From positions 81,640,298-81,704,297 of the forward strand of contig NC_134138.1 of assembly GCF_033958435.1 (NCBI RefSeq): DNA of 64,000 nt, written 5' to 3'. Source of the stretch: Carettochelys insculpta (taxonomy: Eukaryota > Chordata > Testudines > Carettochelyidae). Positions 47,207 through 59,369 of this stretch are shown here, piece after piece; position 1 is the first letter of the stretch, and the number at the start of each line of letters is the position of its first letter. The notes beneath the pieces were generated by a model that saw only the letters and a program-made list of their open reading frames with translations, did not search any database and was not told the DNA's origin. A program made the position numbers and the translations under genes.

Positions 47207-47603
47207 GGCTGTGTCTATACTACCTCTCTACTTTGAAGGGAGGATGGTAAGTAGGGTGTTGGGAGTTTATTAATGAAGTGCTGCGGTGCATATGCAGCAC
47301 TTCATTAAGCAAATTTCCCCCCGCCCGCCCGCCACCCCTGTGGCAAGTTCAAAGTGTTAAACTTCGAAGTGGCAGCTCACATCTAGCCATGGCTTACCCA
47401 CTGATACTTCAAAGTGCCCAGGGTTTGCCCAGTGGTTTAACTGATACTTCAAAGTGCCCAGCAGTTTAACGCTTTGGAGTTGCTGTGGAGGGGGAATTTG
47501 CTAAATGAAGTGCTGCATATGCACTGCAGCACTTCATTAATAAACTCCCAACACCCTACTTACCATCCTCCCTTCGAAGTAGGGAGGCAGTGTAGACAAG
47601 CCT
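47207..47603. mobile_element. MITE with ~95-bp terminal inverted repeats
   Basis: The left arm (GGCTGTGTCTATACTACC, then GGTAAGTAGGGTGTTGGGAG, then the CAGCACTTCATTAA motif) is repeated in reverse at the right end with only a few differences over about 95 bp. GAA lies on both sides (47204-47206, 47604-47606). The loop holds a C-rich run and a short direct repeat (ACTGATACTTCAAAGTGCCC twice). If transcribed it would fold into a long hairpin. Confidence 0.8.
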
Positions 47604-47905
47604 GAAGTGTAGTTTGCTCTCCAAGCTTAATCAGTTCTTAGCCTGTCCATTGAAGTGTCTCTCACAAAATTATTTAAGCACCTGTTTGCAGCTTAAGTGG
47701 TGATAGTTAACATATAAAGCAACTTGAGAGGTGGAAATCTTGTTCTGTCCTGTGCAAAATGAGTTTTGAGAGTTTTTATGCCAATATTTCTGCCCATTCC
47801 CAAGGACCTCTAATATTTCTGACCTGTACCTTCCCCCTGCCTCCAGGTCAGTCAGGTTGCAGCCTCACTTTTTTTCTTGTTTGAAGATAAGCTGTGTGTG
47901 ATGTG

Positions 47906-48002
47906 ATAAAACAAAGCAGCAGAAACGTAGCACTTTAAAGTCTTACAAAATGATTTATTTGGTGATGAGCTTTCGTGGGACAGACCCGCTTCTTCAGAAC
48001 TT
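47906..48002 (-). mobile_element. Penelope-like element, 3'-end fragment
   Basis: A 97-bp minus-strand copy of the PLE tail: read in reverse it has TCTGAAGAAGCGGGTCTGTC, ACGAAAGCTCATCACC and a TTAGTC-like end. It is flanked by an 11-bp target duplication TGTGTGATGTG (47895-47905, 48003-48013). It is extremely 5'-truncated and carries no coding sequence. Confidence 0.85.
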
Positions 48003-48013
48003 TGTGTGATGTG

Positions 48014-49338
48014 GTTATCGTCACCCTTATACATACTGGTATGTCTTCCATACTTTCTTGTTGCCTGCCTGTTAAAAGAAGTTTGTGTTTTATGTTAAGC
48101 TGATACTCTACCCTATATCCAGTTATTTTTCTGGACACAAATAACACACTACCAAATAACACAAATAACACACTGTCCTGGTCTGTACTACAAACTTAGG
48201 ACAGCATAACAACATTAGTCAGTGGTGTGGAAAATTCACACTCCTGAGTGTTGCAGTGTGATATGATAGGGTTTCTGGGCACAGCTAAGGAAATCAATCA
48301 ACAGTATCATTGCTTAAAACCAGACCACTTACAGTCCCAGGATGGGATTTCCTTCTCACTACGGGAAAATCCAATCAGCCACAAAAGTACAACTACCAGC
48401 CACACTAGCCAGCCAGAGGGCAAACAAGAAAACCCACAGACTTCCTAGATGCTACAAAAGCCCAGACCAAAAGCCCCCTACTGAGGTGAGAGGTTCTTAA
48501 AGTCTATTTCACCAACTCCACACAGATTCTTCCAGGCCCCAAAGGGTTCAGCCACAGTCCCTGGTCAATATATACTTGGACCTTACCCAAAACAACATGC
48601 TTGCCAATCCTTCAAAGTAAAGGTTATTAACAAAGAAAGAAAAACAGGGATAGAGAGAAAACTGTTAAAGTGCTAATTTACATACATCAATTACAGTTAT
48701 TGAGGAAGGCCAGCGGTGTTCTATGCTGATTCTTGAAAGCCCCTGAAAGTACACCCCATAAGGGGTATGATTCCAGATGACATAGTCTTAGTTACTGGAG
48801 AACTGGAGATCTGGTGAGTGGGAGCCAGCACGCTGGAACATGGAACTTTGAAACAGGAACAGAAATTGGGCCTGAATCCGAGATGGGCTCTGCTAGGCAC
48901 ATTTTATGGTTTTCTCCTGTGGAAGGAAAAAGCCCTTTCTCCTTCCCATCAGGCACTGGAGAGTTCAGATCACCTGACTCAGGTAGGCTGTTGTGGCACT
49001 CTCCCATTGGTTGTTGAGCTTTCTAGTACACCCCAGTCCAAATGCATAATGGAATGGTGTCTGGGCATCTGAATTCCATCCCATTGCTTAGCCCAAAGTC
49101 ACCTGACCCTGGTGGGCTAATGTGGCCCATCACCATTGGTTGCATCCCACGACAGAAGTCCCCCATTCCTGAGATGTATACTAGCTGTCTGAGCCTTTGT
49201 TTACTGTCCATTCATCCTGGCTGGGGTTGAGATCACACCTAATATTGTGAATCTTAGCACTAAAATGTTTCTAATACAGCTACAGAGTTAAAATCTGTAA
49301 CTACCTACAAACATGGCACAGACATATATGTAGTACAC
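48014..49338. other. Non-coding DNA, unclassified repeat-like text
   Basis: No gene was recognised. Two similar ~45-bp segments (CACCTGACTCAGGTAGGCTG near 48971, CACCTGACCCTGGTGGGCTA near 49102), each followed by CATTGGTTG, suggest an internal duplication in a dispersed repeat, possibly an LTR. A short AAATAACACA duplication lies near 48138-48173. Confidence 0.35.
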
Positions 49339-49341
49339 ATA

Positions 49342-50038
49342 AGCTACGTCTACACGGGGCTGCTACATCGAAATAGCATTGAAATAAGCTATTTTGATGA
49401 ATAGCATCTACACGTCCTCCAGGGCTGGTGCCGTCGACGTTGGGCAGCACTACATCGAAGTAGGTGCTGCAGGGGAGCGTCTACACACCAAAGCAGCCCA
49501 CATCGAAATAAGGTTGCCAGGAACAGCTGCAGACAGGGTCACAAGGTGGACTAGCACTTCCGGGGCAACAGCTAGCCGCTCCCTTAAAGGGCCCCTCCCA
49601 GACACACTTGCACTAAACAGCACAAGATCCACAGAGCCGACAACTGGTTGCAGACCCTGTGCATGCAGCATGGATCCCCAGCTGCAGCAGCAGCAGCCGC
49701 AGCCAGAAGCCCTGGGCTAGAGGCTGCTGCACACGGTGACCATAGAGCCCCGCAGGGGCTGGAGAGAGCGTCTCTCAACCCCTCAGCTGATGGCCACCAT
49801 GGCGGACCCCGCTTTTTTGATGTTGCGGGACGCGGATCATCTACACATGCCCTACTTCGACGTTCAGCGTCAAAGTAGGGCGCTATTCCCATCTCCTGTT
49901 GGGGATAGTGACTTTGATGTCTCGCCGCCTTACGTCGATTTCAACTTCGAAATAGTGCTTGCCACGTGTAGCCGTGGCAGGTGCTATTTCGAAGTTGGCG
50001 CGGCTACTTCGAAGTAGCCGGCTCGTGTAGACGCGGCT
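49342..50038 (+). mobile_element. Non-autonomous Harbinger copy (internal deletion)
   Basis: A 697-bp element with ends AGCTACGTCTACACG and reverse-read AGCCGCGTCTACACG, and ATA target duplications (49339-49341, 50039-50041). It has the same organisation as 15980-16690: left leader, a start-codon relic (MDPQLQQQQPQPEALG, then stop, from 49671), then the right subterminal block with TTCGAAGTAG palindromes. It has no transposase or Myb gene. Confidence 0.9.
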
Positions 50039-50041
50039 ATA

Positions 50042-51914
50042 CAGTCAGGGCATCCTCAACGTTCTTCAGACACCCCCCCCCCCGTGGCATAATATTTGGT
50101 GCCAGTGGAAACAATGGGCACATAAAATGGCTTCCATATCCAATATAAAAATCCAGTCATGTCACGCACAATTATACTGACCTCATCCCTGGAGAAGACT
50201 GTGCTATGTTCTCCCATCAACATAGCTCCCGCTTTTTGGGCAGGTAGATTATCTATGCTAAAGGGAGAAGCTCTCCCATCTGCAGAGACAATGCTGTCCC
50301 TGAGTGTTAAAACACCTGTGCCGCTTTGCCGTTGCAACTCTGTAAGTGTAGACAGACTCTGAATAGAGTCATTTTTTCAAACTTTCTGCACTTTTTGTGC
50401 TGAAACTGCAGTCTTGGCAACAAAGAGAGCTTAAAAGTGCAGACTTCTGTTTCAGAAGTTGGGTCTACATTTCAGTCTTTCATTGGTATGGCTAAGTTAT
50501 TCACAGGAGTAGTGACGGGTGATCTCTGACATAGCTATGCTGGGAAAAGGGCCCTACTGTCGACACAGTCACACTGAAAAGAACAGTAATATAAATATTA
50601 ATAAATCATGAAACTGCTTGTGCTGATAAAATGGATTGCATGTCTGCAGGCTCGAATAATCTATACTGGAAAAAGCACAGTTTTAGTGGTATATTTTGCA
50701 TCTGGTATAGGACATTGGCACTGCTATGCTCACAAAAGCATGCCTAGTGTAGATCAGGTGTTTATATTCACAGAGTTATGAAAAAACTATTGTAGAAGTT
50801 GCTCACAGCTAGGCAAATCAACCAGTGAGTCATCAAGAAAAAGAAGCAAATGCCTGAAAACATTGCTCATGAATATTTGCTCAAACAAACCCATCACATT
50901 GATTTTGGCTGAATTACACACCATTTATGTTCAATATCCATTTTTCTAGCTGACAAATTCCTTAACAGCAATGTTTGCAGCAACAGCAAATTTGAAGTAG
51001 TAGCAAATATTGTCAGCAAGTGGCTTTCAAAATCAAAATTTGAGTTTTCCTACTAGAAACCTGATTATAAGATTTGCCATCTGTCAGGGAACAAAAAACA
51101 ATAACCTGTGCCTAATATGCACAGTAGTCAATACTTCTCAGATTTCAAGTCTAGAGAATTCAAACAAAATATTAAAATTAATTATTTTCCAGAATAATTT
51201 TAATCATGAATGTAGTGATGAAAATCAGAGACCATACAGTTTGGGGCAATGTACTATTTTGTATGATGAAAATACAAAATTTGTTGAATCAATTGTTCTC
51301 TCTGTTTAAGGAATTAAATGAGACGAATATGCCCATTACAGAAAGAAGAGGGGGCATATCGTGAGAACAACCAACGATAGTGGCTCTGGAATACTTATAA
51401 TAGTGGAGGGACTGAAAGTTAGCCCAGTTAGCCTTTCTTCACCCCTCTCTCAAGGTCTGGGGCCAGGAGCAGAGCCGTGTCGCCAGGAGAGGGGAACCCG
51501 GAAAGGGTTAAGGGGGCAGAGGCTGGACGAGCAGCTGGGACCTTGGGCATGGGGCCAGCAACTGGAATCTCCCTCCCATCTCCTCTGTGGGGCTGAGAAC
51601 AGAGCCATGGGAATAAGGCTGGCAGCCAGGACCCCACATAGAGGGCCAGAAGTGGAGCCTGGGATCCTGAACCAGGAGCCTGTGCACAGGGCCAGCTGTG
51701 GAGCCTGTGTGAAGGGTCAGTATCTGGGACCCATTGTGCAGGGCTGGGAGTGAAAACCTGTGCAAAACCTGGGGTTGCTTCAGTACCCCCTACAGCCTAT
51801 GGCCAAGGATATTCATGATCCATAGAGCCAGGAAGTAGTAGCAGTGTAAGACTCAGACCCATCCACCATTTCCATGAAGGGCGGCTCTCTCATTGTAAGT
51901 GATATACACATGCA
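50042..51914. other. Intronic DNA with a degenerate GC-rich tandem repeat
   Basis: No coding exon was recognised. At 51455-51760 units resembling GGGCCAGNNNTGGAGCCTG recur with a period of roughly 40 bp and much divergence. The rest is AT-rich. Confidence 0.4.
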
Positions 51915-52725
51915 TCATAGGTGGACAGATTCCAAAGCCAAAAGGGACCATAGCAATCTTCTCTTCTGACCTCCTGTGTAACATAGGCCATAGAACTTCC
52001 TCCAAATAATTCCTAGAGCACCTCTGTTTTCAAAAACATCCAATCTAGATGTAAAAATTATCAGGGATGAAAAATCCACCTCAGTATTGAGTAAATTGTT
52101 GCCATACTTAATTGGTCTGCAGCTAAAAATACATGCTTTATTGCCAGTCTGATTTTGTCTCACTTCCACTTCCAGCTGCTGGGTCATGTTGCATCTTTCT
52201 CTGCTAGATGGGAGAATCCATTGTCAAATATTTGTTCTCCATGTTCATATTTATGGGCTATAATCAAATCACCCTTTAATCTGTTCTGTTTTAAACTAAA
52301 TATATTGAACTCCTGGAGTTTATCACAATAAGTTATGTTGTCTACTTCTTTAATTATTCTCATTGCTCTTATCAGTGCTAAAGCCAGAGGTAAAATATCT
52401 GCTCTACTGCTGTTTAAGATTCACCTGTTTATGTATCCAAGTATTGCAGTAGACTTTTTGACCATAGCATTATATTCACATAATTACCCTCTTGAAACTT
52501 CAAATATTTTTCATAATCACTTCTTCCCAAGGTAGAAACTTCCCCACCCCCTATTATGTAAGTATGGCCAACATTCTTTATTCCTAGATGTATACATTGA
52601 CATTTAGCTATATGAAAATACTTGTTGTTTGTCGTACCAGTTTGTCAAGAAATTCAGATGGCTCTCTATCAGTGACCATTATTTATCACTCTCCAAATTT
52701 TTGTGTCATCAGCAAACTTTGCTTT
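51915..52725 (-). mobile_element. Old CR1-like LINE, minus strand, left part
   Basis: It resembles the reverse of a CR1/L3-like LINE (GACCTCCTGTGTAACATAGG, AATCTAGATGTAAAAATTAT, CAAATATTTGTTCTCCATGT, AATCAAATCACCCTTTAATC). It is degenerate with no long frame. It breaks after ATCAGCAAACTTTG, where a Penelope-like element starts, and resumes at about 54930. Confidence 0.65.
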
Positions 52726-54928
52726 AGTCATCATGAATATGTCAGACTATGAACCAGGCAACTCTCCAACACCGCATTCTACACACCTCTTTCTTCTGAT
52801 TCCACTGAAGAATACCAAAAGGAACTTACCATCTGCTCAGCAAACTCCTTGCTTCAACTTGGAACCAAATTCACACAGACACACCTACAGATCCCTGGCC
52901 TGGAGTATTCTATCTGCTACCCAAGTTCCATAAATCTGGAAACCCCAAACATCCTATCATTTCAGGTATTAGCACCCTTACAACAGGACTAACCTGCTCT
53001 GTTGGCTCTCTCAAACCCTATGCTACCAGGACTCCTAGCTATCTCCGAGTCAGCACTGACTTCCTGAGGAAACTACAGAACATCTGTAATCTTCCTGAAA
53101 ACATCATCCTTGCCATCATGGATACAGAAACTTTCTATATCAATATTCCACATGAGAATGGATTAGAGGCTGTCAAGAACACCAGCACTGATGATGCTGT
53201 GGCACATCTGTTTGCTGAGCTATGTGACTTTGTCCTCATCCACAACTACAGTAGGGTTACAATATCTGTGAAGATTCCATGTTGAGAACCCTTGCGAACG
53301 CTGAATTTCCCGAATATGGCAGCTGCCTGCACTCCCTGCCTGGAGCATGGCTGTCAGAGCTCCAGCCCAGAGCCCCAGAGAAGTAGTGGCTGCTGGTGCT
53401 CCTGCTCGGAGCCCTGGCATGGCGGTGGCTGCTGGCACTCCCTGCCCCAGGGCCCCGGGGACTGTACTGTATTTCCAACTTGGGGACAATTTATTCTTCC
53501 AAGTCAGTGGCACTGCTATGGGTACCTGTGTGGCCACACAATATGTCAACACTTTTATTATTGACTTAGAACGTATTCTTAGGTCCTGTCCTCTAGCAAC
53601 CCTCTTTTACTTAAGCTACATCAATGATATCTTCATCATATGGACCCATAGTAAGGAGACCCTTGGAGAATTCCACAAGGGTTTTCAACAATTTGCACCC
53701 CACCATCCACACTAGAGATCCTTTTCCTGGACAGTACAGTACAAATCAATGATGTTCAAATTAATACCACTTTATACTGGAAACCCACGGACCACTATTC
53801 TTACCTACGTGCCTCCAGCTTCCAGCAAGGACATATCTGTCATCCATTGTTTACAGCCAAGCCCTAAGATATAATGGTATCTGCTCCAGTCCCACCAGCA
53901 GAGACAAAAAAATGACAAGATATTTACCAAGCCTTCGTAAAACTTAATTATCCACTGGGAGGAGAACAGAAACAGATTGACAGGGTGATCGGAATGCCCA
54001 GAAGACAGCTACTTCATGATAGGCCCAAGAAGAAAAATAACAGAACACCACTTGTCATCACCTATAGTCTTCAGCTTAAATGTCTCCAGTGCATTATTGA
54101 CAATCTACAACTTACACTGGAACATGATCCCTCTCCCACACACACCTTGAGTGACAGGCCTGTTCTTTCCTACAGACAGCCACCCAGTCTCAAAAAAAAA
54201 ACAAAAAAAAAACTCACTAGCAGCCACACACCATACCACAGAAACACTGACTGAGGAACCTATCCCTGCAACAACCCCCCCGCCAGCTCTGTTGACATAC
54301 CTATACTAGTGACACCCACAGTGGACCTACCTATATCAGCTGCACCAGCAAGGGCTCATACACCTGCATATCCACTAATGTGATATATGTCATCATGTGT
54401 CAGCAATGCCCCTCTGCCATGTACATTGGACATACTTGACAGCCTCTGTGCCAAAGGATAAATGGACATAAATCAGGCGTCAGGAATTGGAATACACATA
54501 AACCTGTAGTGGACCACTTTAACCTCCCAGGACATTCAATAATGGATCTTAAAATGGCCATTTTGCTACAAAAGGATTTTACCACAAAATTACAAAAGGA
54601 GATGTCTGAACTGGAATTTATTTACAAGTTTAATACATTTAACCTGGGGCTTAATAGAGATCTCAATTAATTTATGCATTTCAAGGGGAATTTCCCCACC
54701 TTTGATATATGCAGGAATGGCATCCATCCCACTTAATTTACTTCTTCCACAGATCCTACTAATGGCAGGTGACTTTTCCCTCCCTTTTTTCCCTCCTTCT
54801 TCCTTCTGTGCCCCCTCCCTGCTATATTAACCCTGGATTCTTATATCTGCTCCATATCTGATGAAGCTCATTAACTAATAAATACAATTATTAGTCTTTA
54901 AGGTGCTACAGTACTGCTTTTTCTGTTT
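52726..54928 (+). mobile_element. Penelope-like element inserted in the LINE, degenerate
   Basis: About 2.2 kb. Remnants in order are: the reverse-transcriptase segment FYINIPHENGLEAV (about 53130), SGTAMGTCVA (about 53510), the catalytic box reading YINDIF instead of YIDDIF (about 53620), a connector with RTPLVITYSLQLKCLQ, and a GIY-YIG domain (AMYIGHT, stop, then INGHKSG and DHFNLPGHS). Stops and frameshifts make it non-functional. The 3' tail has ATCTGATGAAGCTCATTAAC and TTAGTCTTTAAGGTGCTACA. A GC-rich insert splits the RT at 53247-53478. The left boundary is uncertain by ~25 bp. Confidence 0.8.
53247..53478. repeat. GC-rich insert splitting the Penelope-like RT
   Basis: The reverse transcriptase breaks after FVLIHNY and resumes at QLGDNLFFQVSGTAMGT about 230 bp later. 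The insert is GC-rich with degenerate repeats (GGTGGCTGCTGGCACTCC, TAGTGGCTGCTGGTGCTCC) and starts with CGAATTTCCCG-like text. I could not classify it and saw no clear target duplication. Confidence 0.5.
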
Positions 54929-55680
54929 AGTGGTGATGATTTTATGTTCTATTCCAGGTCATTAATGTAAAAAATATTTCAGGTCACAAATGTTAAACAG
55001 TGCAGGCTAAGAACTGATACCTGTGGGACCTCACGAGAAACATACTTAGCTTCATGATGATTCCCTGTTTACAATTACATTTTCAGACCTTTCATTTAGC
55101 CAATTTTAAATCAATTTAATATATGCCATTTTCATTTTATATCTTTCTGCATTCTTAATCAAAATGTTTTGTGGTAACAAGTCAAAAGCCTATCAGAAAT
55201 CTGAGTGCATCAGGTTAACATTATTACCTTTGTCATTCAAACTTGTAAACGCATAAAAATCAAGTTAGTTTGACAGAATCAATTTTCCATAAAAACATGT
55301 TAGTTGGCATTACTTATATTATCCTCATTTACTTCTTTATTAAGTCCCAAATCAGCTATTATTTTCCCCGGGTCTATAAACCCCTGGGTCACCCCATTAA
55401 TTCCTTTTCAATATTGGCACAATGTTAGCTTTCTTCCAGCACTTGAAGATCAACACAAATGGTCCAGCAAAGTCCTCAGTCAGTACTCTAAAAACTCTTG
55501 GATGCAAGTTATCCATATTTGTGGAGTTAAAAATGTCTAATTTTATTAGCTGTTGTTTAATAGCCTGAAACAGTAGTGGAATGGAAGGAATACTATCATA
55601 TTGTATGTTTTTTCCCCAAATTCAGGACAGAAATATGTATTGAACAAATATGCATTTTACATAATTACATTTAGTAACCA
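54929..55680 (-). mobile_element. Old CR1-like LINE, minus strand, right part
   Basis: Continuation of the LINE broken at about 52725: GTGGTGATGATTTTATGTTC, CTGATACCTGTGGGACCTCA, TAACATTATTACCTTTGTCA, GGCACAATGTTAGCTTTCTT. Together the two pieces match one LINE copy in order. The right boundary is approximate. Confidence 0.6.
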
Positions 55681-56954
55681 ACCAGGTAATTAGTATGATT
55701 CTTTTTGTTCCTAGTATATTTAAAATTTTCCTTTTTACTGTCCTTAACTGTGCTGGCCATAGAAGTCTCCTTGTGTCCCTTTGCTTCCCTTATCAATTTT
55801 CTACAATTCCTATCTTCTGTTTTATTTTCATTACTGTCAACTTTCCCTTTCTTCCATATTATTATTTTTACATTTTTATAGCTTGTCAAAGGGGGCTTTG
55901 GATTCAAGGCCAGCAATACTGCCTCACAGCAATATTCTGGATTGTGTCACCTATGGAGAGAGGCAATGTCCACTTCACCTAGCATCATGAGTCAGTTGTT
56001 GTGCCACCCAATGACAGAAAACAGTGGCTGCTTTGCTTAGTAGCTGGCATCAGTGGCAGAGGAATCCAGGTCCTTCCTGCTCCACCAGGTTCTAACTCAG
56101 AGCCCAAAGAAACAGTAATTTAAAGTATATGGGCTAGAGGGTGGGTACAGTTCCCTTTCACTGAGCCACTTCCTACTGTGGCTTTGGTTCTTCTGCTGGC
56201 GGCACTGGTCTGCCTTGTGATCCTCCTTGATGTTTGCTTGGTTCACTCTCCAAGGGGTCTCCTTCTGTCTGCAGCATCTAATCATCCTCAGCCTCTGCAA
56301 CTGAAGAGGTCTGTGGCAGCTTGACCATAAGGGCTGGTCTCAGCTGCTAGGAACCTCACCAGCTTCTCTGCAGGAGGCTGCAACACACAGCTGGTCTGTC
56401 TTCACTGTGAACATGTGGGTAGTGGGGCATAACTTCCTGTGTGGAAAGCAAATCCTCAGCTCTCACTTCACCAGTTTGTCACACAAGCTGCTTTCACTTC
56501 CCCTCTAGATCAAGTCATTTCTTTTCTTGCTTTCTGATTTTAGCATCAATTTAATTGCAATCATCCAATCCTCATCACTATGTACGATTTATTTTATGTA
56601 GGGGCTTATCATTCTTGTATTAAGAAAATCAAGACAATGTAGACAGCACACAAAGATTTGTTATCTTGCTCTCTGCTACAGAAACAAAGCAAGCAAGAGA
56701 CAGATCGTGTAATAATAAATGCTGGCATCAAACACTGATAGTATAACCAGACATTTAAACAAGCTGAGCACTAGCTAAGTGCTGAAATGCACACAGGTCT
56801 CCTGTGGCCCCACGCGTCTGGTGAGTATTCGCACAAACAACATTATGTATCGGGCACATGTGCATTATGTATCGGGCACATGCAAAAAATCATCCTTACT
56901 GAAGTGGCAGGGGTGTTTCCTTAGTCTGCTGCAGGTCAGCCTCAAATATTAATC
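55681..56954. other. Non-coding DNA without recognised genes
   Basis: No coding exon was recognised. A short tandem duplication of GCATTATGTATCGGGCACAT lies near 56842-56882. Confidence 0.45.
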
Positions 56955-57350
56955 TGTGACCTGTGCTGTGATCCTGTTATGCCGACAGTTACCCTACAGC
57001 ACTCTGTCAACAGAGGTCTCTGTCAGGAGAGCCAGTTGGGAGAGTGCTGGACTGCCTGGCTGCTTTCTCAACAAAACAGGCACAGGGAAGCAGGGCAGAC
57101 AGGGCTGCCCATTTTTGTGGCTGCCTTGTCTGTTGAGAGAGGCCCTCTGGGCTTGTTGCACAGCTGTTCTGTTGACAGAATCTGTTGACAGCAGCATAAT
57201 GCTTCAAGGCTTTGAGGCAGAACTCTGCTGGCAAAGGTGCTGTGTTTTGTCCAGATACTGTCGACAAAACGTATTTTGTGTGTGTACACTGTGAGTTTTG
57301 TTGCAAAAAACAGGGTTTTGCCAGCAAAACTTGCTAGTGTAACCGGAGCC
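56955..57350. mobile_element. Harbinger-like MITE, GTCGAC-rich type, diverged
   Basis: The interior matches the 6304-6738 and 16828-17141 MITEs (TCAACAAAACAGGCACAGGG, TTGTCTGTTGAGAGA, CTGTCGACAAAACGTATTTTG). The right end reads TAGTGTAACCGGAGCC. The left terminus and target duplication are not clear, so the copy is old or damaged. Confidence 0.6.
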
Positions 57351-57679
57351 TGTGGCTTTCCTCCAATATGGTATGTGGAAAACTGAAAGCGTCAGCTACC
57401 TAAGAGTAGGAGTAGCAGGCTTGAGTGCTCAGTTGGATGACATCAATCATTATATTGTATGAAGTATTCTCTCGCTATCTTTAAAAGAAGTCGATAAACT
57501 CAATGCATGGCTCTGCCTCTAGTGTTCCATGTTTCACACAATCCTTTGCACCTCCTTCCATCCCATCAAGACTCTATGGTTGGTTTGAGAGAAACTCCTC
57601 AGTCTCAAGACCTTATTCCTAGTAACCATATCTTTCTCCCTTCCCAATTTTGATTTTACAAGGACTGGAGGGTGGAGGC

Positions 57680-57900
57680 GGGCACCTCTAAACTAGCAAG
57701 CCCTTTCGAAATCGAAATAGAAAGGAGGGCCCCTTTTGAAAGAACCCACAAAGTGTCCATACACACAAAACACTCGTTTGAAACTAATTTCAAAAGATCA
57801 TGTCGTAACTTTCAAAATCACTCTTCCTTTCTCGGGACAGGAAGAGCCCGGGGTGCCTGGGCAGGTTCCTCATTTCCTAAGACCCCTTTCTGCACCAACT
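57680..57900. mobile_element. MITE fragment (TTTCAAAAGA type)
   Basis: The left part only: CTAAACTAGCAAGCCCTTTC, CATACACACAAAACACTCGT, TTTCAAAAGATC, ACTCTTCCTTTCTCGGGACA resemble the first half of 42106-42526. No right terminus was found. Confidence 0.5.
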
Positions 57901-59356
57901 TAATGACAATATGATACTTGTGTCCTTCACCCTCACTCTTGAGGATGATAATGAAAAAGATGCTGTAAATGCAGCATATAAATATAGCTAGAATATTTAC
58001 TTCAGTTGAACCATGGAGGCCAGTGTATCAGGCCATTTCAGTCTAGAAGCTCAAAAGGCTTCATGAGCTTGTGAGGGTACTATGAAGTGCAATGCTGCAT
58101 CAATAGGGCCTATATTGCTAGAGGTGAAGCCCCATGCCCGTTCGACCAGAAGATCATTTCACTAAAATTTGATTCTTTTCATGGAGAGAAAGGGGAGTTG
58201 TCTCCCCACTCGAATGCTGTAGTACTGCAACCTCTCTCATAGCAACAGAATTCAAGAGCTACACTGATTCCCACCAGATGGTGACCTCATCCAAAATGTA
58301 CAGGTGTCTTGGTCACTGCCTGATGAAAAAGGTTCTCTATGCACCAGTCAAGTAAAAATTCAGACTTATCTCAGTAAGTGTCATATTCACCCTATTGTTA
58401 TTGTGTCAGAATATTGCTTTGAGGGTCCCCCTTTTTCTGGACTGGCCCAGCAGCCATAGGAGGAAGGGACTTCAAGTTAATCTGATTTGATTTCTCCTAG
58501 TTTCTTGTGAGTCCACTGAGATGCTCACATGTAGAACCAGAAAACGCTCTTTCACTTGAGGATTTTATACAAATTCTTTCAGAACAAAGCACAACAAAAA
58601 CATCACACTTTTAATGTAATCAAGATTGCGTTGTTATTTTTAATCTCTTGTCTCTTTGGCACGTGAACTAGCAATAAAGGTTGCCCATTTATCTCATTTG
58701 ATTTCTCTTTATTTCATTACTTATTTTCACAATTTGTTTGATCTGTTCATTTATCAGCTAGTTCAATGTGGATTTTGTGGCTCAGGAAGTTTCAGAAACT
58801 GGGTTCCTCAGCTGAATTTGACCCTTTCTATGGGCCTGATAGCATAAATGTCTTTGATTTGTCTCTCTCCCTCTGCTGGTAAAAAGAGATGTTACCTATC
58901 CAAACTAAACCAGTATGGAAATGCAGAAACTATAAATATGAGTAGGTACATTTTCCTTGTAATGCTATGTATACTTTCTAGTAGGAACTGGCAGTTTATT
59001 TCACCAAAGCCACAAAATGCTTACTATTAAATGAAAATAGCTTTAGACCATGTACAGATCTGAAATGAATAGAAAGGAATAACATATATTCAAGGCTGCG
59101 TATCCCATTTCTAATACCCTGGGACATATGTTCTCCAAAGTGTGTTGTATTTTGAACTATGCTGAAAAGTTTGTGGTTAAGATTCCTGCTACTGCAGATT
59201 GATGTGCTGATGCAAGATGGAAATTTGTTCGTTTAAGATCGTGTTAGAGACCTTTCTGAATAGTTTTCAGTTCATATATGTTACTCATTTAAAAAAAAAT
59301 CACTGATTAAATAGATGAATGGAGAATTGCATAGCAGGGATTTCCACATGCTCAAC
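57901..59356. other. Intronic DNA without recognised genes
   Basis: AT-rich sequence. No coding exon or delimited repeat was recognised. Confidence 0.5.
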
Positions 59357-59369
59357 AATGCATTTCAAA

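Noticed and set aside
49394..49878. Open frames on both strands of the short Harbinger copy
   Set aside because: They include terminal repeat text and a truncated leader. Only a 16-codon relic of a start remains; no transposase domain is present.
56956..57294. 112-codon frame in the GTCGAC-type MITE
   Set aside because: It lies entirely in MITE sequence that has other open frames on both strands and differs in frame from related copies, so it is not a gene.
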